Source of the DNA: an uncultured Burkholderiales bacterium
GTDB lineage: Bacteria; Pseudomonadota; Gammaproteobacteria; Burkholderiales; Burkholderiaceae_D
Direction of reading: 5' to 3'
NCBI GenBank assembly: GCA_903836575.1
Contig: CAILRJ010000017.1
Location: 1-32,843, forward strand
Length of the DNA: 32,843 bases
Part shown: in pieces, positions 18,173 to 26,611 of the stretch
Layout: each line of letters opens with the position of its first letter
Numbering within the stretch: the first letter of the stretch is position 1
Notes under the pieces: model-generated
Told to the model about the DNA's origin: nothing
The model's input: the letters and a program-made list of their open reading frames with translations, nothing else
The model's database searches: none
Translations under genes and position numbers: made by a program

Positions 18173-18589
18173 ATGGAACACCGTTTTGAAACCCTAGTCC
18201 GGGCTTTTTGCGAGCTCGAAAATTACAAGCAGCCGGAGCGTCTGCTGGAAGGAGAGTCGATCGAACTGCATGGCGTCGAGTTCTCGCTCCTGTACGACGA
18301 GGATATTGCTGTCGACGCAATGTATTTACGAATCGTGTTCGGTAATGCGCCGCTAAAAAACGAAACCGCGATTTATCGGGCGCTGCTCAAGGAAAATTAT
18401 GCAGGCTATTGCGGCAAGGGCCCGGGATTTTGCGTCTCGCCAGCATCCGGGCGGGTGTTGTTCCTGCTGAAGATGCCGTTGTGCGATGCCTCGCCCGCAA
18501 TGCTGCTCAATACAATATTGAGTTCCATAGGCAAAGTGAAGCAATGGCGGAGTACGTATTTTCTGACGTCGATGGCGCACCGTGATTAG
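18173..18589 (+). CDS. CesT/Tir-chaperone-family-like protein, divergent paralogue of the 17483-18010 gene
   Basis: FETLVRAFCELENYKQPERLLEGESIELHGVEFSLLYDE...YLRIVFGNAPLKNETAIYRALLKENYAG...FCVSPASGRVLFLLKMPL aligns along its length with the neighbour; RBS AAGGAG. Confidence 0.65.
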   Translation: MEHRFETLVRAFCELENYKQPERLLEGESIELHGVEFSLLYDEDIAVDAMYLRIVFGNAPLKNETAIYRALLKENYAGYCGKGPGFCVSPASGRVLFLLKMPLCDASPAMLLNTILSSIGKVKQWRSTYFLTSMAHRD

Positions 18590-18629
18590 CGTTTTCCCGT
18601 TTTGTTCGGATCTTGAGGGCCAAAGAAGG

Positions 18630-19775
18630 TCACTGAATCCCGTCCGGATCCTGAGCCTGCAATAACTTACGTGATCGAAACGGAGACACCAGTTGTTCCA
18701 GATACGATTGCGGTGCTTGAAAATGATCGATCCCATAGCGGCGAGGCCAGCCCGGCGGAAGATGCACGGTACCGAACAAGCGATCCCATAACGGAAGGAA
18801 CTGGGCAAAGTTCTTGTCGAGTCCTTCGGCGTCCGACGCATGGTGCCAATGGTGATACTGAGGAGTCGATATCACCCAGCGCAAACCGGGAAAGCGCCAG
18901 CGGACGTTGGCATGAATAAAAACCGCATGGAATGAAACAAACACCAGATAGCTGTACAGAGCGGCGGGTGCAAAGCCGAGTACGAAGACGGGGATGAAGG
19001 CGACCGCACGGGTGAGCAAGGCATCGACGGGATGGATGCGCGAGCCTGCCAGCCAGTCCATCTCTGTGCTGCAGTGGTGGATTGCGTGGAAGCGCCAGAG
19101 CCATGGGATGTGGTGAAACGCCCGGTGGATCCAGTACGTGGCAAGATCAACGAGCGCGATCATTTCCATGAATTGCAGCCAGAGCGGCTGGGCAGCAATA
19201 ACTCGTTGAAAGTCGGGCTGCACGGCCCACGAAAACAGCACTTGCGCAGGAATCAGCGCGGCAAACGAGAGCAACTGGACACCGGCATGGCTGACAAAAA
19301 AATGCTTCAGGTCGATCTGCCATCCATGACGCAAGACCTTTTGCCTGTGCAGCCAGAACAGCGCTTCGACCGGTATGAAGATCACTCCCAGCACCAGCAG
19401 TTCAAGGACGAAGTAGTCCAGGCCGGCTGACCAGAATCGCATGGCTCCGACATCGAGCGCCTGCGCCTGCGGGCCACCCATCGCCATTGCCACGACGCCA
19501 AAAGTGATGCCGAGCAGGCCAAGGCGACGTGTGCGCATGCGCGTGACGATGATGCCGATCGCCCCGAGCACGAATGTTGCAAAAATACTGACCTGAAGGA
19601 TGGCTCTGCACAGATCGATGTGCGCCTTGTACAGAGGCAGCGCATCGCGTGTCACCAGCAGTTCCGGCAACAGAAAGCACAGTTCGGCGACGATACACAG
19701 CGCACCCAGAAGCGCCGAGGACAGCGCAGCGCGCTTGCCGATCGCGATGAGCAGAGGGGCGATTAGCGGCGCCAT
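18630..19775 (-). CDS. Sterol desaturase / fatty acid hydroxylase superfamily membrane di-iron protein
   Basis: DLATYWIHRAFHHIPWLWRFHAIHHCSTEMDWLAGSRIHPVD ... ISTPQYHHWHHASDAEGLDKNFAQFLPLWDRLFGT His-box pattern. Start at 19775 overlaps the upstream gene by 13 bp. Confidence 0.88.
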   Translation of the reverse strand: MAPLIAPLLIAIGKRAALSSALLGALCIVAELCFLLPELLVTRDALPLYKAHIDLCRAILQVSIFATFVLGAIGIIVTRMRTRRLGLLGITFGVVAMAMGGPQAQALDVGAMRFWSAGLDYFVLELLVLGVIFIPVEALFWLHRQKVLRHGWQIDLKHFFVSHAGVQLLSFAALIPAQVLFSWAVQPDFQRVIAAQPLWLQFMEMIALVDLATYWIHRAFHHIPWLWRFHAIHHCSTEMDWLAGSRIHPVDALLTRAVAFIPVFVLGFAPAALYSYLVFVSFHAVFIHANVRWRFPGLRWVISTPQYHHWHHASDAEGLDKNFAQFLPLWDRLFGTVHLPPGWPRRYGIDHFQAPQSYLEQLVSPFRSRKLLQAQDPDGIQ

Positions 19776-20389
19776 CGTCGAAGCAGGGCGTTGCACAGCG
19801 GGTTGAACCAGCCGTTCGCCATGCAGAAGTGTGAGTCGAACGGCGCCGTGTGATGCTGATGATGATGCCAGCCCGGCAAAATAAGATGGTGGCGCTGCGC
19901 CCAGCGAATGCTCGCGGGTACCGATACGTCCTCCATGTGCGCCCATTTGTGGCACTGGTTGGTTGCCAGCGCCCCGAGCGCAATCGACAGCAGGGTTGCC
20001 TGCAGCAGCATGGTGATTCCGCTCAGCGGCAACAGACTCGACGCGATGACGAATGGCAGCGCCGCAAAACAGCTTGCTCCGTGCGTCTCGACAAAGTCGT
20101 GTCGGGTCATCGCCTGAGGGTCGCCATGATGTTCACGAAACGGACGAATGAGCAACGTGCCGAGGATTGGCGTGTTGACACTGCCGAAAGAATCGCAGGC
20201 CCAATGCACGAGGCCGCTCAACAAGTCGGTGAGCAGCCACGCGACCGGTACGGCAATCGACAGGATCGGCACGAGTAGCCAGCCTGCCGCAACCGCGAGG
20301 CGCAATCCGCTCCAGCAGACAAGCAGCACGAACAGTGCGATCACAATCTGTTCGACGATCCGTTGCGGCGACGTTGTGGACGGGGTCAT
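19763..20389 (-). CDS. TMEM189/Kua/CarF-type (plasmanylethanolamine desaturase family) membrane protein
   Basis: LLTDLLSGLVHWACDSFGSVNTPILGTLLIRPFREHHGDPQAMTRHDFVETHG ... TNQCHKWAH ... RHHLILPGWHHHQHHTAPFDSHFCMANGWFNP: His-rich motifs of the TMEM189/CarF family. Start 20389 overlaps upstream stop (ATGA). Confidence 0.85.
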   Translation of the reverse strand: MTPSTTSPQRIVEQIVIALFVLLVCWSGLRLAVAAGWLLVPILSIAVPVAWLLTDLLSGLVHWACDSFGSVNTPILGTLLIRPFREHHGDPQAMTRHDFVETHGASCFAALPFVIASSLLPLSGITMLLQATLLSIALGALATNQCHKWAHMEDVSVPASIRWAQRHHLILPGWHHHQHHTAPFDSHFCMANGWFNPLCNALLRRWRR

Positions 20390-21417
20390 GGTGCGCTGGC
20401 AATCCTGCGCAGGTGCGCTTGAATCGCGCACACCGCCGCGCGCCACGACACCCCGTTATAGGCGATTCCCTGCTTCTCAAAATGATGCCTGACGATGCTT
20501 TGTACGGCGGCAAGCCGGTGCGACGGCACTTTTGGAAACAGGTGATGCTCGATCTGGAAATTCAATCCTCCGAACAGCCAGTCCCACCGTGGCGCATTAA
20601 CGATGGTGCGCGAAGTGACTGTTTGATGCTCGAGGAATGAGAAATCAGAGACCTTTTTAATCAGTGGCATACCCATGTGATTGACCCAGAAGATCGCCGC
20701 CAGATACGGCCCGAGCAGGGTCAGCGGGATCAGATAGGTCAGCAGCGCCAGCGGTAACGAGACACCGAGCATCCCGCACGGAATGCCGAACCAGAGCCCG
20801 CCATGAAGCAGCAGTATCATGCTGTCAAGCCGGTAGCGGCGCGGATTACGCAACACGGCGGCTTGGGAAAGGCAGCGCTGGCTGTGACCGAACAGCAGTG
20901 ATAACAGCCAGATATGCGTGGTCTGGTAGCGGGTCAGGAATCTGCCGAATGGCGTTTTTCTGCGCCGCGATGCGTCGGTGAGCGAGACAACGAACTCGAC
21001 CATCAGGTCAGGATCCTGATCCTCGTCCTGACAGAACCGATGATGGGCCCGATGCCGCGTGATCCACTCGTCAAACGCCAGGCCCGTCAGCAGTGTCATG
21101 CTCAATTGGCCCAGCACCCGATTGAGGCGATCGTGCCGGCTGACAGCGCCGTGTCCGGCGTTGTGACCGATGAAAGCACATTGCGCGAGCAACAGCGCGA
21201 TAGCGGTGTAGACGCCAGCGAGCAACCAGAACGAGGGCGCCACCAGCCAGGCAGTGGCGAGTGCCGCACCGAGCATTGCGCACAGTGCGGCGAGCCTGAT
21301 GATGGTCGGTATAGCTGCGCTTGCGCAAAGCTGTTGCGCGTTGACGTCCTCGGACAGGGAGCACCACACTGCGTGTCCTTCCTGTTGACTTAATTTTGGC
21401 TGGATGGTGGTTTGCAT
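20386..21417 (-). CDS. Membrane fatty acid desaturase, front-end (QxxHH) type
   Basis: H-boxes HNAGHGAVSRHDR, HRAHHRFCQDEDQDPD, GGLNFQIEHHLFP. Start 21417 preferred (AAAGAG RBS) over the 21498 ORF start. Confidence 0.87.
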   Translation of the reverse strand: MQTTIQPKLSQQEGHAVWCSLSEDVNAQQLCASAAIPTIIRLAALCAMLGAALATAWLVAPSFWLLAGVYTAIALLLAQCAFIGHNAGHGAVSRHDRLNRVLGQLSMTLLTGLAFDEWITRHRAHHRFCQDEDQDPDLMVEFVVSLTDASRRRKTPFGRFLTRYQTTHIWLLSLLFGHSQRCLSQAAVLRNPRRYRLDSMILLLHGGLWFGIPCGMLGVSLPLALLTYLIPLTLLGPYLAAIFWVNHMGMPLIKKVSDFSFLEHQTVTSRTIVNAPRWDWLFGGLNFQIEHHLFPKVPSHRLAAVQSIVRHHFEKQGIAYNGVSWRAAVCAIQAHLRRIASAP

Positions 21418-21454
21418 GGCGCGCTCTTTATCTGCTGGGTCAATAAAGTTGCCA

Positions 21455-22369
21455 TCAGGTGCCGGCATGGTCACTTGCTCCACTGAACAGCAAGGCACCG
21501 TGCAATACCGTGACGTTGCCCGGTGCAGGCAACGTCACTTCACCATCGCCTTCGAAAACGAGGCAGTCGGGTCCGGTATCAATATCGATGGACTGCGCAC
21601 GCGCGTGATGCACGAACGGTGCGTTCAGATGAAGGCCCAGATAAATAGCTGGCAACCATGCCAGCAGTTTTGCTCTGGATGCCGCTTCGACCACGACGAT
21701 ATCGGCCTGGCCATCGGTGGCGTCTGCTCTCGGCGCAATGCACATTCCTTTCCCGAAATGCGTGCTGTTGGCAACCACCACCATCGAGAAAAAACCTTCG
21801 CGCCAGAGTTGCCCATCGAGACAAATACGTGCCCACTTAGGCTTGTAGTCAATGAGTTCGCGCAGTGCCGCGACGAGAAACGAGCCTGTGTTTCGGTGCG
21901 TCAACGCGTTGACACGTTCCGCAACCATTGCCGTCATACCGATGGATGTCTCATTGATGAAATACCGTGACTGCGCGCCGCAACGCAGGCGCAATACATC
22001 GAGATGGCCGGCCCGTGCCTCGAGGGCTTGTGTCAATGCATGCAGCGGTTGCGTCTCAATGCCTAACCCGCGTGCGAGGTCCGAGCCGGTACCGACCGGG
22101 ATCAGTCCCAGGCAGCGCGTCGCATCGGGTGCGTCGGCCAGCATTACATTTAATGTCGTGTGGAGCGTGCCATCGCCACCGAGCACCACGATCCGGCGAA
22201 TCGCCGGCGTCAGTGCGTCAATGATGGCCTGGCGCGCGATGCTGGCATCGTCACAATACACAACGTTGGCAGTGCGCAGGCATGGGAGGCGCGCACGCAA
22301 CGATGACCAGACGCGACTGGCACGACCGGAGGCCGCTGCGGGATTGACGACGAACAAAACATTTTCCAT
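21455..22369 (-). CDS. Diacylglycerol/lipid kinase family protein (YegS-like)
   Basis: VLFVVNPAAASGRA, VLGGDGTLHTTLNVM, GLIPVGTGSDLARGLGI, FEGDGE motifs of the DAGK catalytic family. Confidence 0.88.
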   Translation of the reverse strand: MENVLFVVNPAAASGRASRVWSSLRARLPCLRTANVVYCDDASIARQAIIDALTPAIRRIVVLGGDGTLHTTLNVMLADAPDATRCLGLIPVGTGSDLARGLGIETQPLHALTQALEARAGHLDVLRLRCGAQSRYFINETSIGMTAMVAERVNALTHRNTGSFLVAALRELIDYKPKWARICLDGQLWREGFFSMVVVANSTHFGKGMCIAPRADATDGQADIVVVEAASRAKLLAWLPAIYLGLHLNAPFVHHARAQSIDIDTGPDCLVFEGDGEVTLPAPGNVTVLHGALLFSGASDHAGT

Positions 22370-22557
22370 TGTCGTGACGCGTTATCAGATCGGGTAGTCG
22401 GGGTTGCTTAGCGCGAAGGATTTTCTCAGCCAAGTCTACTTGGAAAAAGTAGCCGCTTGTCGTCAAGCTGCTGATTGCGGCACTTTAAACAACGCTATGG
22501 AGGAGTGCGCAATGGTTGGGCTAGGGATGGATAACAACGTCGCGGGTCAGCGTCCAT

Positions 22558-22575
22558 GGCGGGCGCTGGCCCGCC
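22558..22575. repeat. Perfect inverted repeat (7-bp stem, 4-nt loop)
   Basis: GGCGGGC-GCTG-GCCCGCC in the intergenic region downstream of the pepO-like gene; no T tract. Confidence 0.5.
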
Positions 22576-22648
22576 TTGGCCGTCGCGGGAATGCGACAGA
22601 CAAGGCCCGCCCGGCCAGGTCATGGCGAGGCGGATTCACCGCATCACG

Positions 22649-24718
22649 TCACCAGATAATGACGCGCTGTGCTGCAGGCAAATACATCTTGTCGCCTTCC
22701 TTGACATCAAACGCGCTGTAAAAAGCCGGCTGGTTCGACAGGGTGCCATTGGTGCGGTATTGCGCCGGCGAGTGCGGATCAGTCTTAATCTGCACGATGG
22801 TTTGCGCATCACGCGACTTGGCGCGCCAGACTTGTGACCATCCCATGTACAAACGCTGGTCGCCGGTCAGGCCCGCGATAACCGGTGCTTCCTTGCCGCC
22901 TAGCGATAGCTTGTAGGCCTTGTACGCAATGGCCAGACCGGAGTTGTCGGCGATGTTTTCACCGAGCGTCAATGCGCCGTTGACGTGGTAACCGGGTAAT
23001 GGCGAGAACGCATCGTACTGCGCGATCAGCATCTTGGTCTTGGCTGAAAATCGTTCGTGATCCTGTTTGGTCCACCAGTCACGCAGGTTACCGTCGCCAT
23101 CGTATTGGGCACCTTGATCATCAAAGCCATGGCTGATTTCATGACCGATGACGGCACCGATACCGCCGTAGTTGACGGCGTCGTCGGCCTTCGCATCAAA
23201 GAACGGTGGTTGCAGGATCGCCGCCGGGAACACGATTTCATTGAGCTCCGGGTTGTAGTACGCATTGATGGTCTGTGGCGTCATGCCCCATTTGTCGCGA
23301 TCAATCGGCTTGCCCAGTTTGTCCAGCTCGAACTGATTCGCAAAAGTGCTTGCGCGCATGACGTTGCCGACCAGATCATCCTTGCTGATCTGCATGCCGG
23401 AATAGTCTTTCCACTTGTTCGGATAGCCGATCTTCGGCGTAAATTTGGCCAGCTTGATCTGTGCTTCTTTCTTGGTTTCAGGACTCATCCAGTCGATCGT
23501 TTCGATGCTCTGGCGATACGCTGCCAGCAGGTTTTGCACCAGCTTTTCCATGCGCACTTTGCGCTCCGGCGGGAAGTGTTCTGCAACATAGACCTTGCCG
23601 ACGGCTTCGCCGAGCGAGGCTTCGACCAGCATCACGCCGCGCTTCCAGCGGGGCTCGTTCTCCGGGATACCGCGCAGCGCTGTGCCCTTATAAGCAAAAT
23701 TGGTGTCGACGTACGGCTTCGACAGCATGCCGGCGTAGCGGCTGATCAACTGGGTTTCGAAATACTTCTTCCAGACCGGCAACGTGGTCTTCTGATAGAC
23801 CGTATTGAAGCCTTTCAGATAGCTCGGCTGGCTGACAATAACGTAATTGACCTTGCCATCAATACCCGCGGCCGTCAGGTACGACTTCCAGTCATATTTC
23901 GGCGCAAGGGCATTGAGTCCGGCAAAATCGAGCTTGTTATAAGTCTTGATCGGATCGCGGTTTTCGACTTTGGTCCACTGGACTTTGGCCAGCGCGGTTT
24001 CCAGTGCCAGCACATCGCGCGCACTGGCGGCAGCGGCCTTGTCACCGGACATCGTCAACAATGTCTGCACGAACTCCTGATACTTCGCGCGGGCGGCTAC
24101 GAGCTTGGCGTCGTTCGGTTTCAGGTAGTAATCCCGATCCGGTAGACCGAGCCCGCTTTGCGCCAGATCAACCACGTACTTGGTCGAATCGCGTGCATCC
24201 TGATGAATGCCAAAGCCATACGGCGTGTTCACACCGAGTTCGCTCAGGTGCGCGATCAGGGCAGGGATTTCTTTCTTGTCTTTTAGCGCCGCGATCTTTG
24301 CGAGTTCTGCTTGCAGTGGTTTCAGACCCAGTTCTTCGAGCTTTGCTTCATCCATGTAGCTGGTGTACAGATCACCGATCTTGCGTGTTTCCGCCGTGCC
24401 ACCGGACTCCTTGGCGGCGTTTTCGATGATGGCGCGCAATTGCGGCAGCGTGTCATCGCGCAATTTGGCGAACGAACCCCAGCTCGATTTGTCGGCGGGG
24501 ATGTCGGTCGTGGCCAGCCATTTGCCGCTGGTGTATTTGAAAAAATCGTCCTGGGCGCGCACGTCCTTGTCGATATATTGCAGCTCGATACCGGAGGCCG
24601 GTTGTGCTGCAGTTGTTGCCGCTGTCGTTGTTACTGTCGCAGGAGCATCGGCAGCGATAGCCGTCGAGGCAGAGGCGGCCATGCCGAGATAAAGCGCGTT
24701 CACCAGATAACGATTCAT
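22649..24718 (-). CDS. M13-family zinc metallopeptidase (neprilysin/PepO-like)
   Basis: VIGHEISHGFDDQGAQYDGDGN (HExxH), LGENIADNSGLAIAYKAY (ExxxD), NAYYNPELNEIVFPAAILQPPFF; signal peptide at MNRYLVNALYLGMAASASTAIAAD. Confidence 0.94.
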   Translation of the reverse strand: MNRYLVNALYLGMAASASTAIAADAPATVTTTAATTAAQPASGIELQYIDKDVRAQDDFFKYTSGKWLATTDIPADKSSWGSFAKLRDDTLPQLRAIIENAAKESGGTAETRKIGDLYTSYMDEAKLEELGLKPLQAELAKIAALKDKKEIPALIAHLSELGVNTPYGFGIHQDARDSTKYVVDLAQSGLGLPDRDYYLKPNDAKLVAARAKYQEFVQTLLTMSGDKAAAASARDVLALETALAKVQWTKVENRDPIKTYNKLDFAGLNALAPKYDWKSYLTAAGIDGKVNYVIVSQPSYLKGFNTVYQKTTLPVWKKYFETQLISRYAGMLSKPYVDTNFAYKGTALRGIPENEPRWKRGVMLVEASLGEAVGKVYVAEHFPPERKVRMEKLVQNLLAAYRQSIETIDWMSPETKKEAQIKLAKFTPKIGYPNKWKDYSGMQISKDDLVGNVMRASTFANQFELDKLGKPIDRDKWGMTPQTINAYYNPELNEIVFPAAILQPPFFDAKADDAVNYGGIGAVIGHEISHGFDDQGAQYDGDGNLRDWWTKQDHERFSAKTKMLIAQYDAFSPLPGYHVNGALTLGENIADNSGLAIAYKAYKLSLGGKEAPVIAGLTGDQRLYMGWSQVWRAKSRDAQTIVQIKTDPHSPAQYRTNGTLSNQPAFYSAFDVKEGDKMYLPAAQRVIIW

Positions 24719-24913
24719 GGAGGGTTTCCTTTTGGGTTCCTTTGCCAGTGGTCGGCAAAGCAAGGGGAAGAATTTACCATAGCCGACAATTGCAAGAGCC
24801 GGTCGGCGGGAACCGGGTACCGGCAGGTCGGTTTATGGTTCAGAATAGGGCGCTTGCCGGGCCGGCTGATCGTTGGCTTGGCCCATGACCCCGACACCAC
24901 TGGAGAAAACTGC

Positions 24914-26533
24914 ATGAAGCAACAACGCACATTGATCCTCAAGGCCAGCCTGATTGCGCTGCTGTGCGCATCGGCAGGATTTGCCGTCACCGCAAGTGCT
25001 GCCAAGTCCCTCGTATTTTGCTCGGAAGGTAGTCCGGAAGGCTTTAATCCGCAATTCTTCAGTACCGGTACCACGATGGACGCGTCATCGGTGCCGATGT
25101 TTAACCGGTTGGTCGAATTTGATATCGGTACCACCAACATTGTCCCCGGCCTGGCCGAATCGTGGACCATCGCGCCGGACGGCCTGAGCTATACCTTCAA
25201 GTTGCGCAAGGGCGTCAAGTTCCACAGTAGCGCCAAGTTCACGCCGACGCGTGATTTGAATGCGGATGACATCGTGTTTACTTACAACCGCATGGCCGAC
25301 CCCCGGCATCCGTTCCACAAGAACACGCCGGGGACGACCTACGCCTATTTCGAAGACATGGGCATGAACAAGATCGTCGACAAGATCGAGAAGGTCGACG
25401 CGATGACGGTGCGTTTCAAGTTGCTGCATCCGGAAGCGCCATTCCTGGCCGATCTGGCGATGGACTTCAATTCGATACAGTCGGCAGAATATGCCGACAA
25501 GATGAAAGCTGCCGGCACACCGGAAGTGATTGATCGTGAGCCGATCGGCACTGGCCCGTTCCAGTTCGTGTCGTACCGCAAGGACGCCGTGATCCGCTAC
25601 AAGGCATTCGATGCCTATTGGGGCGGCCGGCCAAAAATCGACAACCTGATCTATGCAATCACGCCAGATGCTTCGGTGCGCTATGCCAAGCTGAAAGCCG
25701 GCGAGTGCCAGGTGATGGCGTTTCCCAAGCCGGCCGATATCGCGCTGATGAAGGCCGACCCGGACCTGACCTTGTATTCCAAGGAAGGTCTGAACATTGG
25801 CTACATTGCGTTCAATGTCGAGAAAAAGCCGTTCGATAACAAGCTGGTGCGGCAAGCATTGACGATGGCGGTCGACAAGGAATCGATTCTGAAAACCGTG
25901 TTCCAGGGTTCAGGGCAAAACGCCAAGAATCCGATCCCGCCGATGCTCTGGTCCTACAACGACAAGATCGTCGATTATCCGTACGACCCTGCCAAGGCCA
26001 AGGCCCTGCTGGCCAAGGCCGGTTATCCGAATGGTGCCGCAGTCGACCTGTGGTATCTGCCGGTCAGTCGTCCGTACAATCCCGACGGCAAGCGCATGGC
26101 GGTGTTGATCCAGGCTGACTGGGCCAAGGTCGGTGTCAAGGCCAATCTGGTGACCTATGAGTGGGGCGAATACCGCAAGCGCAGCAAGTCGGGCGAACAA
26201 CAGGCGATGATGTTCGGCTGGTCTGGCGACAATGGCGACCCGGATAATTTCTTTGGTCCGCTACTCGGTTGTGATGCAGTCGCCGGCGGCGGTAACGTGG
26301 CGCGCTGGTGCAACAAGGATTTCGAAGCCCAGCTGCAAAAAGCCAAGACCACGTCTGTGCAAGCCGAGCGTGCCAAATTTTATGAGCGCGCTCAGGAAAT
26401 CGTCCATGAAGAAGCGCCGCTCATCGAAATCGCCCATTCGGTGCGTTTCACGCCGGTACGCAAGGAAGTGATCGGTTTCAAGATGGATGCGACCGCGCAT
26501 CATTATTTCAACAAGGTTGATCTGGCGAAATAA
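24914..26533 (+). CDS. Dipeptide/peptide-type ABC transporter substrate-binding protein (family 5)
   Basis: Signal MKQQRTLILKASLIALLCASAGFAVTASAAKSLVFCSEGSPEGFNPQFF; DDIVFTYNRMADPRHPFH; GTGPFQFVSYRKDAVIRYKAFDAYWGG; start 24914, upstream ORF extension is antisense to pepO. Confidence 0.92.
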   Translation: MKQQRTLILKASLIALLCASAGFAVTASAAKSLVFCSEGSPEGFNPQFFSTGTTMDASSVPMFNRLVEFDIGTTNIVPGLAESWTIAPDGLSYTFKLRKGVKFHSSAKFTPTRDLNADDIVFTYNRMADPRHPFHKNTPGTTYAYFEDMGMNKIVDKIEKVDAMTVRFKLLHPEAPFLADLAMDFNSIQSAEYADKMKAAGTPEVIDREPIGTGPFQFVSYRKDAVIRYKAFDAYWGGRPKIDNLIYAITPDASVRYAKLKAGECQVMAFPKPADIALMKADPDLTLYSKEGLNIGYIAFNVEKKPFDNKLVRQALTMAVDKESILKTVFQGSGQNAKNPIPPMLWSYNDKIVDYPYDPAKAKALLAKAGYPNGAAVDLWYLPVSRPYNPDGKRMAVLIQADWAKVGVKANLVTYEWGEYRKRSKSGEQQAMMFGWSGDNGDPDNFFGPLLGCDAVAGGGNVARWCNKDFEAQLQKAKTTSVQAERAKFYERAQEIVHEEAPLIEIAHSVRFTPVRKEVIGFKMDATAHHYFNKVDLAK

Positions 26534-26545
26534 GTCCGTCCGCGT

Positions 26546-26566
26546 GGGCACGATGACGCCGTGCCC
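26546..26566. terminator. Possible hairpin between convergent genes
   Basis: GGGCACG-ATGACGC-CGTGCCC perfect 7-bp stem just downstream of the SBP stop; no T run, so terminator function uncertain. Confidence 0.4.
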
Positions 26567-26611
26567 GCCCTCCGGGTAGGCACGCTGTTGCACCCACGCG
26601 TGCACCTCGCC

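Noticed and set aside
23057-24145. 362-aa plus-strand ORF opposite the M13 peptidase
   Set aside because: Entirely antisense to a well-supported metallopeptidase; no domain pattern.
24311-24913. N-terminal extension of the substrate-binding protein ORF
   Set aside because: Antisense to pepO 5' end and intergenic DNA; a clear signal peptide start exists at 24914.
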